A stretch of 64,000 nucleotides of DNA from CAHJWH01 sp965198905 (GCA_965198905.1 OZ240678.1:620001-684000), one strand, 5' to 3'; counted from the first letter of the stretch, positions 50,026-59,563 are shown. Notes: generated by a model from the sequence alone, not told the origin. Program-made: numbers and translations.

Positions 50026-51876
50026 TCATGCAGCAGAGCGAAGTCGCGGTCTCAGCCATTTGCGGCGTCGTGTCTTTTGAACGAGCGGACGTACGCGCTC
50101 TAGCCATAGAACCTTCTGGTCCATGGAATCTTCCGTTTCGAAGTCATCGTCGGGAGACCGGAAGCTCAGTGATCCATTGGTAGAGAGCGAAAGGACCGGC
50201 CATCGCTCCTCCGGCTGCATCGATGGTTGGATTGGTCCGGCGCCCTCGTGAGCTACGAAGCCGTATCCATCATCGATGAGCTCGCTCAATCGGATATGGT
50301 TCAGGCTGACGTGCGGCGCGTACTTGCCCCGCCACTCCCGGCTGGTCTGCAGTTGCTCTCGTTCGGCGACGGGGGGCGGTTGATGCACGCGTTCGCGGCC
50401 CATCTCGCCGGCGAAGCGGGTGCATACGAGAGCGTTATACGCGTCGTCGTCGGTCGCGGCGTAGAGATATTCAAGGTCGCGAAGATCGACGAGATGCTCC
50501 CCGACGGCTGACAGGATCTCCACCCGCGCTGTCATTAGACCTTCATGGCGAGCCGGCCGCAGGGCCTCGAACGACGGATCGATCAGCAAGGTGGGAACGC
50601 CCAAGCTGCGCAATGCCAGCGCCAAGGCGATGGTCCAAGAAGAGGCGCCGACGATAAGCATGCCAGGAGGAGCCTGCGACGCCAGCTTCAGGACACGCGC
50701 CAGGGGTCCAAGCGTCAGCCCGTGCAGGACGACGGTTGCGGCGATGACGCAGAACACCATCGGCAGCACGAGCGCTCCGTCGCGATAACCCGCAGCGGTG
50801 AGCTGCGCCCCCGCCAACCCGGCCACCGCGGCGGCGACCACCCCGCGGGGCCCGATCCAGCCCACCAGCAGCCGCTCGCGCCACGTCATTTTGGCCCCGA
50901 TCGTCGCAAGCCCGATCGCGAGCGGCCTCACGACCAAAAGGATGGCTGCGGTCGTCAGCACGATCGGCCACGACACGTGCCTCACGACGGCCGGATCTAT
51001 GTTGGCGGTCAGCAGGATGAACAATCCCGACACAAGGAATACGGTCAGGCTCTCCTTGAACCGGCGGAGCTCCTGAAGACCGGTCACCTCGATGTTGGCC
51101 AGCACGACGCCGAAGATGGTCGCGCCGACGAGGCCGGTCTCGGCCTGGATCGCTTCTCCCACCGCGTAGACGCCAAGGGCGCCGGCCAGCAGGATGGGTG
51201 TCTTGAGATATTCGGGCGCGAGGTCCCGTCTGAAAGCAAAGCGGAGCACAAACGGCAGGGCGAAACCAAGAAGGCCGGCGACAAGAGCGCCGAACGCCGC
51301 CCGCCCGACAAGCACCGAAATGGTCCTGACGTGGTCGCCCTGTTCTCGCAGGGCCACCAGGAAGCCCAGCATCAAAAGTCCAAGGGTCGCGCCGATCGGA
51401 TCGTTGACGATGCCCTCCCACTTCAGGAAGGCGCTTGCGCGCGGTTCGAGCTTGGCTTGGCGCAGGAGCGGCATAATCACCGTCGGGCCCGTCACGACGA
51501 GGATCGAGCCGAAGAGCACCGAAACCGACCAGGCGAGACCGCCGAGATAGTGCCCGGCGATCGCGCCCAGGGCCCAGTTCAGAGGCAGGGCTAGAAAGAC
51601 CAGCCGGATTATGCCGGAACCCGCGCTTCGGAGTTCGCGTAGATTTAGGTTCAACCCCCCCTCGAAGACGATGATGGCCACCGCCATTCCGATGCCGGGG
51701 CTCATGACCTCGCCGAGGATGGCGGACGGTCGCACCCATCCGAAGACGGGACCTATGACAAGCCCAAAGGCGAGCAGGGCCAGGATGGACGGCACGCGAA
51801 GCCTCCAGCCGAGCCACTGAGCCGCAACGCCCGCCACGGCCACGCCCGCGATCAGCAGAAGGATGGCGTGATCCAT
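50026..51876 (-). CDS. Cation:proton antiporter (CPA family) with C-terminal TrkA-like domain (616 aa)
   Basis: An inner-membrane Na+ or K+/H+ exchanger. About twelve to thirteen helices cover residues 1-395, with the family segments FEGGLNLNLRELR, VVTGPTVIMPLLRQ, LKWEGIVNDPIGA (the Asn-Asp ion-binding pair) and GWIGPRGVVAAAVAG. A Rossmann-type TrkA-N-like region follows (PPGMLIVGASSWTIALALALRSLGVPTLLID), then a ~120-residue charged tail. The start at 51876 has GAGGGGAAT just upstream. Base composition is less GC-rich than in its neighbours, and it lies among decayed genes. Confidence 0.87.
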   Translation of the reverse strand: MDHAILLLIAGVAVAGVAAQWLGWRLRVPSILALLAFGLVIGPVFGWVRPSAILGEVMSPGIGMAVAIIVFEGGLNLNLRELRSAGSGIIRLVFLALPLNWALGAIAGHYLGGLAWSVSVLFGSILVVTGPTVIMPLLRQAKLEPRASAFLKWEGIVNDPIGATLGLLMLGFLVALREQGDHVRTISVLVGRAAFGALVAGLLGFALPFVLRFAFRRDLAPEYLKTPILLAGALGVYAVGEAIQAETGLVGATIFGVVLANIEVTGLQELRRFKESLTVFLVSGLFILLTANIDPAVVRHVSWPIVLTTAAILLVVRPLAIGLATIGAKMTWRERLLVGWIGPRGVVAAAVAGLAGAQLTAAGYRDGALVLPMVFCVIAATVVLHGLTLGPLARVLKLASQAPPGMLIVGASSWTIALALALRSLGVPTLLIDPSFEALRPARHEGLMTARVEILSAVGEHLVDLRDLEYLYAATDDDAYNALVCTRFAGEMGRERVHQPPPVAEREQLQTSREWRGKYAPHVSLNHIRLSELIDDGYGFVAHEGAGPIQPSMQPEERWPVLSLSTNGSLSFRSPDDDFETEDSMDQKVLWLERVRPLVQKTRRRKWLRPRLRSAA

Positions 51877-51983
51877 ATTCCCCTCAAAACCGACACCGGA
51901 GACCAGCCGCTTTGGCGCGCGACCGATCCCTATGCGTACCTGCAAGCTATGGTGCCGCCGGCGTCTTCTCTAAACGACATAAC

Positions 51984-52235
51984 TCATTCGACCTCGTCCC
52001 AAGGCGCAGGCAAGCGCCCGGCCTTGAAGAGGAGGGTCGGGGTCTCGTCGTACTCTCCCATCTCGACGTCGGCGGAAACGGTGTAGGCGATCACGCCCTC
52101 GCGGATAGGGGCCAACCGCTCCGCTTTGCGAACGGCTTCCGCCGCATCCTTGCACCCGATCGGTTGCTCCGCCTGCAGAGCCTTGCCTCGCCCTGCCGCA
52201 TAACCCTGGACAATGTGGACAGTCTCATGAGGCAT
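51984..52235 (-). CDS. Small conserved hypothetical protein (83 aa)
   Basis: A soluble protein with no signal peptide: MPHETVHIVQGYAAGRGKALQAE, a segment with one Cys (IGCKDAAEAVRKAERLA), GVIAYTVSADVEMGEYDETP and LLFKAGRLPAPW. I have a sense of similar short proteins in Rhizobiales and Caulobacterales but know no function. It lies 107 bases upstream of the antiporter gene on the same strand. Confidence 0.6.
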   Translation of the reverse strand: MPHETVHIVQGYAAGRGKALQAEQPIGCKDAAEAVRKAERLAPIREGVIAYTVSADVEMGEYDETPTLLFKAGRLPAPWDEVE

Positions 52236-52404
52236 GGCGTGGACCTTAGTAGATTATCCAGAGAAATAGAGACTGGCTGTCAAAAGGCAATGTCTGTCGA
52301 TGCCCGCAGCACCTAAACGCCTTAATGATTTTATCCAAATTTATATTCCCTGATTTTTTCTGCTCGCGTGTCTCTCAATATTTGCTTCTGCTCAAACGAT
52401 TGAG

Positions 52405-52530
52405 TCATCCGGCCGCGGCATCTAGCATGTCGTCGAGGAGCTGCTGGTCCGTGCGATGAGATCGAGCGGGGACGTGGAAGCCATGATCGGCGCCGTCTAC
52501 GATCGACAAGGTCGCGCGCTCCCCCAGTAT
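52405..52530 (-). pseudogene. C-terminal remnant of an alpha/beta-hydrolase
   Basis: On the minus strand, LGERATLSIVDGADHGFHVPARSHRTDQQLLDDMLDAAAG ends at a stop at 52405-52407. VDGADHGFHVP is the C-terminal catalytic-His segment of dienelactone-hydrolase/TEX30-like enzymes, and RTDxxLLDDMLDA is its closing helix. Upstream in frame there is a stop near 52570 and no nucleophile elbow, so only the last ~40 residues survive. The rest of the 52236-52593 gap is AT-rich sequence with no recognisable feature. Confidence 0.6.
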
Positions 52531-52593
52531 TTTCCCCGGTCTCGTCAATTTACAGGTTCAACGCGAGCCGCTTTGGATGAAGGTGACTTGCTC

Positions 52594-52941
52594 TCAGGCA
52601 TTACGGGGCTCGACGGCGCAAAGATAACGCTTCGCCTTCACGTGCAGCGCGATCGGCGCGGTGACGTCCTCGCCGAACCCGCGCGCGAGCCAAGCCGCCC
52701 CAAGCGAGTCGTGGTCCAGCTCTCGTCCGTAGTCCAACGTCGCCTCGTCTTCGGAAGGCAGCAAATGACCCACGTCGTGGAGCAGGGCCGCGACGACGAC
52801 ATGGCGCGGCGCGTTCAGCGAGTCCGCGAGCGCGGCGGACTGAAGCATGTGGGCCTCGAGCGAGAGATCCTCGCCGTAACTATTTCCGCCAAATTGCTCG
52901 AACAGGTCGAATACCTCGTCGACGATATTGTTCGCGGTCAC
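52594..52941 (-). CDS. HD-domain protein of the PhnZ/TmpB (Phn-HD) type, C-terminally truncated (115 aa)
   Basis: PhnZ-type HD proteins are diiron oxygenases that cleave the C-P bond of alpha-hydroxyphosphonates. The sequence shows YGEDLSLEAHMLQSAALAD (Y22, E24, H31), the HD pair in ALLHDVGHLL (H55, D56, H59), LDHDSLGAAWL (H77) and LHVKAKRYLCAV (H100), so all metal ligands I expect are present. The family continues about 60-70 residues beyond RYLCAV; here a stop follows at once and the next sequence fits poorly in any frame. GTG 52941 has AAAGGAG eight bases upstream. It may be a decaying gene. Confidence 0.7.
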   Translation of the reverse strand: MTANNIVDEVFDLFEQFGGNSYGEDLSLEAHMLQSAALADSLNAPRHVVVAALLHDVGHLLPSEDEATLDYGRELDHDSLGAAWLARGFGEDVTAPIALHVKAKRYLCAVEPRNA

Positions 52942-53243
52942 AGCTAAATCTCCTTTCGGTTGAACCGTCACACTTCCCGCCCTTGCCGCGATTTCGTTTT
53001 CAGATCGGCAAAATAGCTGGCCAAAGCTGAAACGCCAACGACTTGGCCCAATCCGTTGCGACATTTAGGCCAGTCATTCATCTGAGACTTTACTGTCGCT
53101 TCCCCTTCACGTTTCCAACCTATGTTAATTTTGCGGCGGGGACATGCCGCGAACGATGATCTCAGTACGGATGATATTTGGAGCTTTTCGAGGCTTTTGC
53201 TTCGTGGCGTCTGAAACCTTTGGCTGAGGGTTGGGGGCAACCT
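52942..53243. other. Divergent intergenic region, HD gene / TonB receptor
   Basis: This 302-base space holds the HD gene's Shine-Dalgarno (AAAGGAG, minus strand) at its left end and the receptor's GGGGGC at its right end. An AT-richer patch near 53115-53130 (CCTATGTTAATTTT) precedes a small GCGGC/GCCGC stem. I see no certain promoter, operator or riboswitch. Confidence 0.4.
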
Positions 53244-56000
53244 ATGAAAGCGACGTATATAGCTTCCTGCGCGATCGCCGCGATCCTGAGCGGGGGCGGG
53301 GGCGCCGCTTTCGCGGCGGACGCCGCTGCGGGTCCAGTGGCTACGGCCTCCAGCGCAGCCTCGTCGGCGGTGGGGTCTGGGGCCGCGGTGGCCACGGGAG
53401 CGGTCGACGCCGCCGGCGCACCGGCGCCTGTGGACGAGATCGTGGTGACGGCTCAGCGGCGCAACGAAAGCATTGAAAAGGTGCCGCTCACCATCCAGGC
53501 CTTCACCGGCAAGACCTTGTCCCAGCTGAACGTCACCACACTCGACGACCTGCTGAAGTATACACCCAACGTCACCTACGGGAACAATGGTCCGGGCCAG
53601 GGCAACATCTTCATCCGCGGTCTGAGCGCAGGCTTCGCCGGCGGCCAGTCGAGCGCCACGGCCGGCAACTTCCCCAATGTCGCGATCTATCTCGACGACC
53701 AGTCCTTCCAGTTCCCCGCCCGCAACATCGACATCTATGTGGCCGACATGAACCGGGTCGAGGTGTTGGAAGGTCCCCAGGGCACCCTGTTCGGCGGCGG
53801 CGCGGAAGCGGGTGCGATACGCTACATCACCAACAAGCCCAATCCCACCAAGTATGAGGCGAACGCCGAAGGCAGCTTTGGCGGCACCAGCGGCGGGGCG
53901 GAGAACAGCAGCGTCAACGCCACGCTGAACGTGCCGGTGATCCGGGACAAGCTGGCGATCCGCGCCGTCGTCTATGACGAGCGCCGCGGCGGCTACATCG
54001 ACAACGTGCCCAGCACCTTCACCCGCTCCAACAGCGACATCGGCAACTACTATTTCGGCATTGCGCCGACCAACGGCGTCTGCCCCAACAAGCTGCCCGG
54101 GACGGCGGCCAACGGGTGCACGCTCGGCAGTTCGCCTCAGTCGCAGATCAACAACAACGCCATCGCCCAGAAGGACCAGAACCCCACGACCTACCAGGGC
54201 GCGCGCATCTCGGCGCTCTACGACATCAACCCGGACTGGAACATACTGATCCAGCAGAGCTTCCAGGACCTGGACGCGGAGGGCCTGTACGCCGAATACC
54301 CCACGGGGTCGGACTTCCAGCCGCTCAAGGCGCTGCAGGTCACTTCGTTCTCGCCCTCCTACGACAAGGACCGGTTCGAGAACACCTCCTGGACCCTGAA
54401 CGGCAAGATCGGTCCCCTGCGCGCGATCTACACCGGCGGCTATCTGGACCGCCACATCTCCCAGCAGATGGAATACACCAACTATTCGCGCACCGGCGGC
54501 GGCATCTACTACCAGTGCTCCGGCGGCGGCGCCGCCAGCAGCCTGCTGGGCGCCGGCATGGGGCAGCCGATCACCTGCTACTCCCCGCAGGGCTATTGGC
54601 AGGACACGGTGAAGAACACGCACCTTACCCAGGAAGCGCGCCTCAGTACGCCGGACGACTGGCGTCTGCGCGGCATCGCCGGCGTCTACTATGAGCACTT
54701 CAAGATCGACGACGTCCAGAACTTCGATTACAAGACCGTTCCTGCCTGTAACGCCGCCAACCTGGCCCTGGCGCAGGGCGGCGGCCCGATCTGCTTGGCG
54801 GACGTGCGCACCGCGCCGGGCTCCACCGCCAACCAGCCCGGCATCCGCGGCGACAACACCGCCTTCGGCGAGGACACCCAGCGGGGCTACAACCAGACCG
54901 CCGCCTTCGCTTCCGTCGACTTCGACATCATCCCGAACGTCCTCACGATCGGCGGCGGCTCGCGCTACTTCAACTACCGTGAGTCGGAGGTCGGCTCGCA
55001 ATACGGCACGGGAGCGGGCTGCGTGGACGTCCCCAACGGGGACTGCACGGGCGGCCTGGTCAACATCAACAACGCCAACGACAAGATCGGCTACCACGGG
55101 TTCAAGAGTCGCGCGAACATCACCTATCACATCAATTCTCGGACGCTGGTCTACTACACCTTCTCGCAAGGGTTCCGTCCGGGCGCCTTCAACCGCTCCA
55201 CCAGCGGCGTCGCCAAGGACGCCTCAGGAAACGCGCAGTACCAGAAACCCAACGGCTATGCGCCCGACTCGCTCACCAACAACGAGATCGGCCTGAAGAC
55301 GGAGCTGTTCGACCGCCGTCTCCAGCTTAACCTGTCCGCCTACGACATGGACTGGGACAACGTCCAGTTCCTGTTCTTCAATCCGACTCAGCTCGGCAAT
55401 ACGACCTTTGGCGTCAACGGCCCCAACTACAACATCAAGGGCGTAGAGGCGCAGGTGGTGGGCCGCGTCACCGAGGAGTTGAGCTTCCAAGGGTCGGCGA
55501 CCTATGACGACGACACCCAGTCGAACTCGCCGTGCCTGGTCGACAATATCAAGACGTCCCCAGGGTTCAATCAATGCATCACCGAGGTCAAGGGCCTGCC
55601 CTTCCAGAACCCCTTCGGGGCGGTCGGCACCACCCCCGCCTTTTCGCCAAAGTTCCAGGGCAATCTTCGAGCCCGCTACGACCGGCAAATCTTGGAGTAC
55701 AAGGCCTACGGCATACTGGGGGCCAGCTATACCGGCAGCATGTACAACCAGCCGGCGACGTATCTCTCGGGCGCCGGGGTGGCGATCCCCAACACCACCT
55801 ATCTGCGCTATCTGCAGGCGGCCTACGTCACCGAGGACGCCACGCTCGGCGTCGGCAAGGACCACTGGTACGCCCAGTTGTTCGTCAACAACCTGCTGGA
55901 CTCCCACGCCAGTACCTTCACCTCCTCGGCCCAGTTCATCAAGTCGGAGGTGCCGATCCGGCCGCGCACCTTCGGCCTGAAGATCGGGGCCAGCTTCTGA
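53244..56000 (+). CDS. TonB-dependent outer-membrane receptor (918 aa)
   Basis: A ligand-gated outer-membrane importer powered by TonB-ExbBD. A signal peptide (ASCAIAAILSGGGGAAFA) is followed by an Ala/Gly linker, a TonB box (DEIVVTAQRR), the plug (VPLTIQAFTGKTLSQLNVTTLDDLLKYTPNV, then VEVLEGPQGTLFGGGAEAGAIRYIT), and a large barrel that closes with TFGLKIGASF. There is no STN domain, so it is not a FecA-type transducer. The start at 53244 fits the signal peptide and has GGGGGC upstream. The LEGPQGTLFG-type plug is typical of the many Caulobacterales receptors for carbohydrates or aromatic compounds; the ligand is unknown. Confidence 0.92.
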   Translation: MKATYIASCAIAAILSGGGGAAFAADAAAGPVATASSAASSAVGSGAAVATGAVDAAGAPAPVDEIVVTAQRRNESIEKVPLTIQAFTGKTLSQLNVTTLDDLLKYTPNVTYGNNGPGQGNIFIRGLSAGFAGGQSSATAGNFPNVAIYLDDQSFQFPARNIDIYVADMNRVEVLEGPQGTLFGGGAEAGAIRYITNKPNPTKYEANAEGSFGGTSGGAENSSVNATLNVPVIRDKLAIRAVVYDERRGGYIDNVPSTFTRSNSDIGNYYFGIAPTNGVCPNKLPGTAANGCTLGSSPQSQINNNAIAQKDQNPTTYQGARISALYDINPDWNILIQQSFQDLDAEGLYAEYPTGSDFQPLKALQVTSFSPSYDKDRFENTSWTLNGKIGPLRAIYTGGYLDRHISQQMEYTNYSRTGGGIYYQCSGGGAASSLLGAGMGQPITCYSPQGYWQDTVKNTHLTQEARLSTPDDWRLRGIAGVYYEHFKIDDVQNFDYKTVPACNAANLALAQGGGPICLADVRTAPGSTANQPGIRGDNTAFGEDTQRGYNQTAAFASVDFDIIPNVLTIGGGSRYFNYRESEVGSQYGTGAGCVDVPNGDCTGGLVNINNANDKIGYHGFKSRANITYHINSRTLVYYTFSQGFRPGAFNRSTSGVAKDASGNAQYQKPNGYAPDSLTNNEIGLKTELFDRRLQLNLSAYDMDWDNVQFLFFNPTQLGNTTFGVNGPNYNIKGVEAQVVGRVTEELSFQGSATYDDDTQSNSPCLVDNIKTSPGFNQCITEVKGLPFQNPFGAVGTTPAFSPKFQGNLRARYDRQILEYKAYGILGASYTGSMYNQPATYLSGAGVAIPNTTYLRYLQAAYVTEDATLGVGKDHWYAQLFVNNLLDSHASTFTSSAQFIKSEVPIRPRTFGLKIGASF

Positions 56001-56024
56001 TCTGCGTTTTTCAGCTAAGATAAG

Positions 56025-56048
56025 GGTGCGGGTGAAGACGCCCGCACC
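56025..56048 (+). terminator. Hairpin after the TonB receptor gene
   Basis: GGTGCGGG and CCCGCACC form an 8-bp stem with an 8-base loop, 24 bases after the receptor stop. No U-tract follows. It includes the GTG that could start the next frame at 56026, which favours ATG 56065 as the real start. It may attenuate read-through to the sulfotransferase. Confidence 0.45.
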
Positions 56049-56064
56049 TTCACGCTTGGACGCC

Positions 56065-58077
56065 ATGGCCTTGAACGCCGCCCTCGATCCGTCGCCTTCC
56101 GTGGAGACGGACATTGCCCGGCTGAACAGGCTGCAGAAGGATGGGCGCCACGGCGAGGCTCTGGCCGCCGCGCAGTCCTGGCTCAGCAAGCTGCCCGAGA
56201 ACCGCGACCTGCTGATGATCGCAGCGATCAGCCTGCGTCACCTCTTCCGCGTCCCCGAGGCGCTGGCCACGCTCGATCGGCTGGAGCGGCTACAGCCGCG
56301 CTTCAGTCGCCTGCACCAGGAGCGTGGCCTTTGCCGCGTGGCCCTGAAGGATGCGCCCGGCGCCATCGATGCGCTCTTGCGGGCGGTGAACATCAACCCG
56401 GCCCTGCCCGCAGCCTGGGGAATGCTCGAAGGCCTGTACCGACTGACCCGCGACGCGCCGAACGCCGCCACCGCCAGCGATCATGTCGCCACCCTGAAGC
56501 GCCTGCCGCCGGAGATCGTGAGCGCGACCTCGCACTTCCACGACGGCGACCTCGCCCCGGCGGAGCAGGTCATCCGCGCCTATCTGCTGCGCCACGGCGA
56601 CCACACGGAAGCGATGCGCCTGCTGGCCCGCATCGGCATGGCGCGCGACGTGCTGGACGATGCGGAGGTGCTGCTGGAGGCGGTGCTGGAGCTGGCGCCG
56701 GATTATCATGCGGCCCGCTACGACTACGCCCAGACGCTGGTGCAGCGGCACAAGTATGTGCAGGCCCGCGCGCAGATTACACGGCTGCTGCAGCTTGAGC
56801 CCGCCAACTCCGACTACCGCGCCCTGGCCTCCACGACGGCTGTGGGACTTGGCGAGCAGGACATCGCGATCGCGCTCTACGAAGACATGCTGGCCGATCG
56901 CCCCGACGATCCGGACGTGCACCTTTGGCTCGCCCACGCCTTGAAGACGGTGGGCCGCACGTCCGAGGCGGTGAACGCCTACCGCGCAGCGGCGGCCGCA
57001 CGGCCGGACTTCGGCGACGCCTACTGGAGTCTCGCCAACCTTAAGTCCTACCGGTTCGCAGACGAGCAAATCGCGCGCATGCGCGCCGAGGAGGCGTCGG
57101 AGGCCGTAGGTCTCCCCGACCGACAACACCTCTGCTTTGCGCTCGGCAAAGCCCTAGAGGACAGGGGAGACGCAGCGGAGTCCTGGCGCTACTACACGGC
57201 GGGCAACGCCTTGAAGCGGTCGGAGAGCCGCTACCGCCCCGAGCTCATCGAGAGCAATACAGAAAAGCAGATCAAGGTCTGCACCCGCGGCTTCTTCGAG
57301 GCGCGCCAGGGCTGGGGCGATCCGCGGCCCGACCCGATCTTCATCCTGGGCCTGCCGCGGTCCGGGTCCACCCTGCTGGAGCAGATCCTGGCGTCCCATT
57401 CCCAGGTGGAAGGCACCCAGGAGCTGGCGGACGTCCAGAGGATCGTGCTGGAGCTGCAAGGCCGCGACCCCGAGCTCGACACCCCCCGCTATCCCGCCGT
57501 GCTCGCCGACATGAGGCGGGAGGACTTCGCCAGGCTTGGCGACACCTACCTCGCCGACACCCGGATCTACCGGACGGACAAGCCCATCCTCATCGACAAG
57601 ATGCCCAACAACTTCCGCCATATCGGCCTGATCCATCTGATGCTGCCCAACGCCAAGATCATCGACGCCCGGCGTGACCCTATGTCCTGCTGCTTCAGCA
57701 ACCTTAAGCAGCTGTTCGCCCAGGGGCAGGAGTTCACTTACAGCTTCGAGGATATCGCCCGCTATTACAGGACCTATCTGGAGCTGATGGCGCATTGGGA
57801 CGCGGCGCTGCCCGGCCGGGTGCTGCGCGTTCAGCATGAGGACGTGGTGGCCGACCTCGAGGGAAGCGTTCGACGGATGCTCGACCACTGCGGTCTGGCG
57901 TTCGAGCCCGCGTGCTTGGAGTTCCACAAGACCGAGCGCAGCGTGCGGACCCCCAGTTCCGAGCAGGTGCGACGGCCGATCTTCCGCGAGGGCTTGGATC
58001 AATGGAAGGCCTATGAACCTTGGCTGCAGCCGTTGAAGGCTGAACTCGGCGATGCGATGGCGCGCTATAGGGACTAG
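56065..58077 (+). CDS. TPR-repeat sulfotransferase (670 aa)
   Basis: The N-terminal ~380 residues are helical tetratricopeptide-like repeats (for example AALDPSPSVETDIARLNRLQ, ALAYEDMLADRPDDPDVHLWLAHALKTVGR-like units). The C-terminal ~260 residues are a Sulfotransfer_3-type domain: the 5'-phosphosulfate loop FILGLPRSGSTLLEQIL (near residue 428), a 3'-phosphate-binding region IIDARRDPMSCCFSNLKQLF, and a closing RRPIFREGLDQWKAYEP. It uses PAPS, so it acts in the cytosol. It follows a TonB receptor on the same strand, a pairing I have seen in other Caulobacterales. The acceptor is unknown. Confidence 0.85.
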   Translation: MALNAALDPSPSVETDIARLNRLQKDGRHGEALAAAQSWLSKLPENRDLLMIAAISLRHLFRVPEALATLDRLERLQPRFSRLHQERGLCRVALKDAPGAIDALLRAVNINPALPAAWGMLEGLYRLTRDAPNAATASDHVATLKRLPPEIVSATSHFHDGDLAPAEQVIRAYLLRHGDHTEAMRLLARIGMARDVLDDAEVLLEAVLELAPDYHAARYDYAQTLVQRHKYVQARAQITRLLQLEPANSDYRALASTTAVGLGEQDIAIALYEDMLADRPDDPDVHLWLAHALKTVGRTSEAVNAYRAAAAARPDFGDAYWSLANLKSYRFADEQIARMRAEEASEAVGLPDRQHLCFALGKALEDRGDAAESWRYYTAGNALKRSESRYRPELIESNTEKQIKVCTRGFFEARQGWGDPRPDPIFILGLPRSGSTLLEQILASHSQVEGTQELADVQRIVLELQGRDPELDTPRYPAVLADMRREDFARLGDTYLADTRIYRTDKPILIDKMPNNFRHIGLIHLMLPNAKIIDARRDPMSCCFSNLKQLFAQGQEFTYSFEDIARYYRTYLELMAHWDAALPGRVLRVQHEDVVADLEGSVRRMLDHCGLAFEPACLEFHKTERSVRTPSSEQVRRPIFREGLDQWKAYEPWLQPLKAELGDAMARYRD

Positions 58078-59399
58078 GGTGAGGTCGCCGCCAGGTTCGC
58101 GCCGATCCGGGCGCCGCTCCGCACGTCACCGCGGCCCCTGCCGTAGAAATAGAGCGCCGCCAGCGCCGTGAGGACCGCGCCCCCTAAGCTGGTGGCGTAG
58201 GCGCTGAGCGTGAAGAACTGCAGCCAGTCCAGCTTCATGCCGCCGAAGTTGCGCCAGAGCAGCAGCGACACGCTGCCGAAATAGCCCGACGCGTCGGCCA
58301 CGTAGATCAGGAAGCCCGCATTGGCCACGCGTCCGCTAAAGGCCACAAGCCGGTCGAACAGCATGGCGTTGAAGGGCGTGTACCCCATGTAGAGCCCCGC
58401 TCCAGAGAGGATCATCCAGGCCAGAGGCGAAAGAAGATGAGCCTGGAACGCCAAGGTGGAACCGCCCAGCAGCAGAAAACCTGCAAGGACGATGCCGTGG
58501 ATCACCAGCAAGGCCCGGCGATTGTCGCGCACGATCATGATCGCGCCGAGTGCGAAGAGGGACACGGCGGCGACGGGAAGCTCGCTGGCGGTGAAGACGC
58601 CCGCCTCCCTTCCGTAGCCCAGCGCAGTCCAGATCTCGGCGGCGAAGTTGTCGCGGAAGTCCCGGAAAGCGGTCAGGAGCACGTAGGACAGGACGAGCAG
58701 CACAAGGCCCGGCGCATACTCCCGCAGAAAGGCGGCCCGCCGCCGGCCGTCCATCGGCTCGCGCCTGACGCGTTCCGCCTCGTCCCGCGGGCTCGGCGGC
58801 GGCAGCTGGCCCAGCACCCAGACCGAGATGAAGAGCAGGGGAAAGAAGAGGGCGCCGGTGGCCGCAGGCATCCAGAACGGCGAGACGTGCGCAGTGTCCA
58901 AAAGCCACGCCCCCACCGACTTCACCACGCCGGAGGACAGGATGAAGCTGGCGCACAGGACCGCGCCGAGCACCTCGGAGACGCGCCGCCCTTCCATGTA
59001 GCCGAACACCAGCCCCCAGATCATGCCGAGCGGCAGGCCGTTGAAGAACAGCGCCGCGACATTCCAAGGCGCGGGCGTGATGGCGAAGGCGATCAGCGCC
59101 AGCCAGGCCATCCCGATCAGCCCCAGGATCGCCACGCCGCGCCGAGCCGGATCGATCTCGGAGATCACCTTGACCCCGATCAGCTTGGACAGGGCGTAAC
59201 CAACCGCCTGTGCGATCACCAGGGCGATCTTGTAGTCCAGGGCGAAGGGCCAGCCCCGGACGGTATCGAAGGTGGCGGCCGTGAAAGGCTTGCGGAAAGC
59301 GTACATGGAGAAGTAGGCGCAAAATCCCGCCAGTCCCGCGACGAGGATGAAGACGACAGGGTCCGCCTTCGTCAGGCTGCGCATCAGCCTGCCCGCCAT
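58074..59399 (-). CDS. DUF5690/MFS-like membrane protein (441 aa)
   Basis: Twelve hydrophobic segments span the protein. The N-terminal helix contains FCAYFSMYAFRKPFTAATF, which fits DUF5690 and is also like the helix-1 motif of GlpT/UhpT organophosphate:phosphate antiporters (a Tyr and an Arg-Lys pair). The rest includes GLIGMAWLALIAF, NGLPLGMIWGLVFGYMEGRR and GLYMGYTPFNAMLFDRL. The substrate is not established; an organophosphate or phosphonate is my guess from the motif and neighbours. Its stop overlaps the TPR-sulfotransferase stop by four bases (convergent). Confidence 0.65.
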   Translation of the reverse strand: MAGRLMRSLTKADPVVFILVAGLAGFCAYFSMYAFRKPFTAATFDTVRGWPFALDYKIALVIAQAVGYALSKLIGVKVISEIDPARRGVAILGLIGMAWLALIAFAITPAPWNVAALFFNGLPLGMIWGLVFGYMEGRRVSEVLGAVLCASFILSSGVVKSVGAWLLDTAHVSPFWMPAATGALFFPLLFISVWVLGQLPPPSPRDEAERVRREPMDGRRRAAFLREYAPGLVLLVLSYVLLTAFRDFRDNFAAEIWTALGYGREAGVFTASELPVAAVSLFALGAIMIVRDNRRALLVIHGIVLAGFLLLGGSTLAFQAHLLSPLAWMILSGAGLYMGYTPFNAMLFDRLVAFSGRVANAGFLIYVADASGYFGSVSLLLWRNFGGMKLDWLQFFTLSAYATSLGGAVLTALAALYFYGRGRGDVRSGARIGANLAATSP

Positions 59400-59563
59400 G
59401 TCATCCTCCGAGTACGCGCGCTAAGTCATGTATAGACTAGGATGCGGACATAACAGATAGATGACAGGTGGGGTCGGAGTGAATCTCACACGAAGATACT
59501 GTCTTCGGACTGTCACGGACCTTTGCTGAACGGCTTCTCCGCCGCCCTTTCCCCACGCATACT

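Noticed and set aside
52968..55169. 733-aa minus-strand frame opposite the TonB receptor
   Set aside because: Antisense shadow with Val/Asp/Gly repeats; the plus strand has a full TonB receptor with signal peptide, TonB box and plug.
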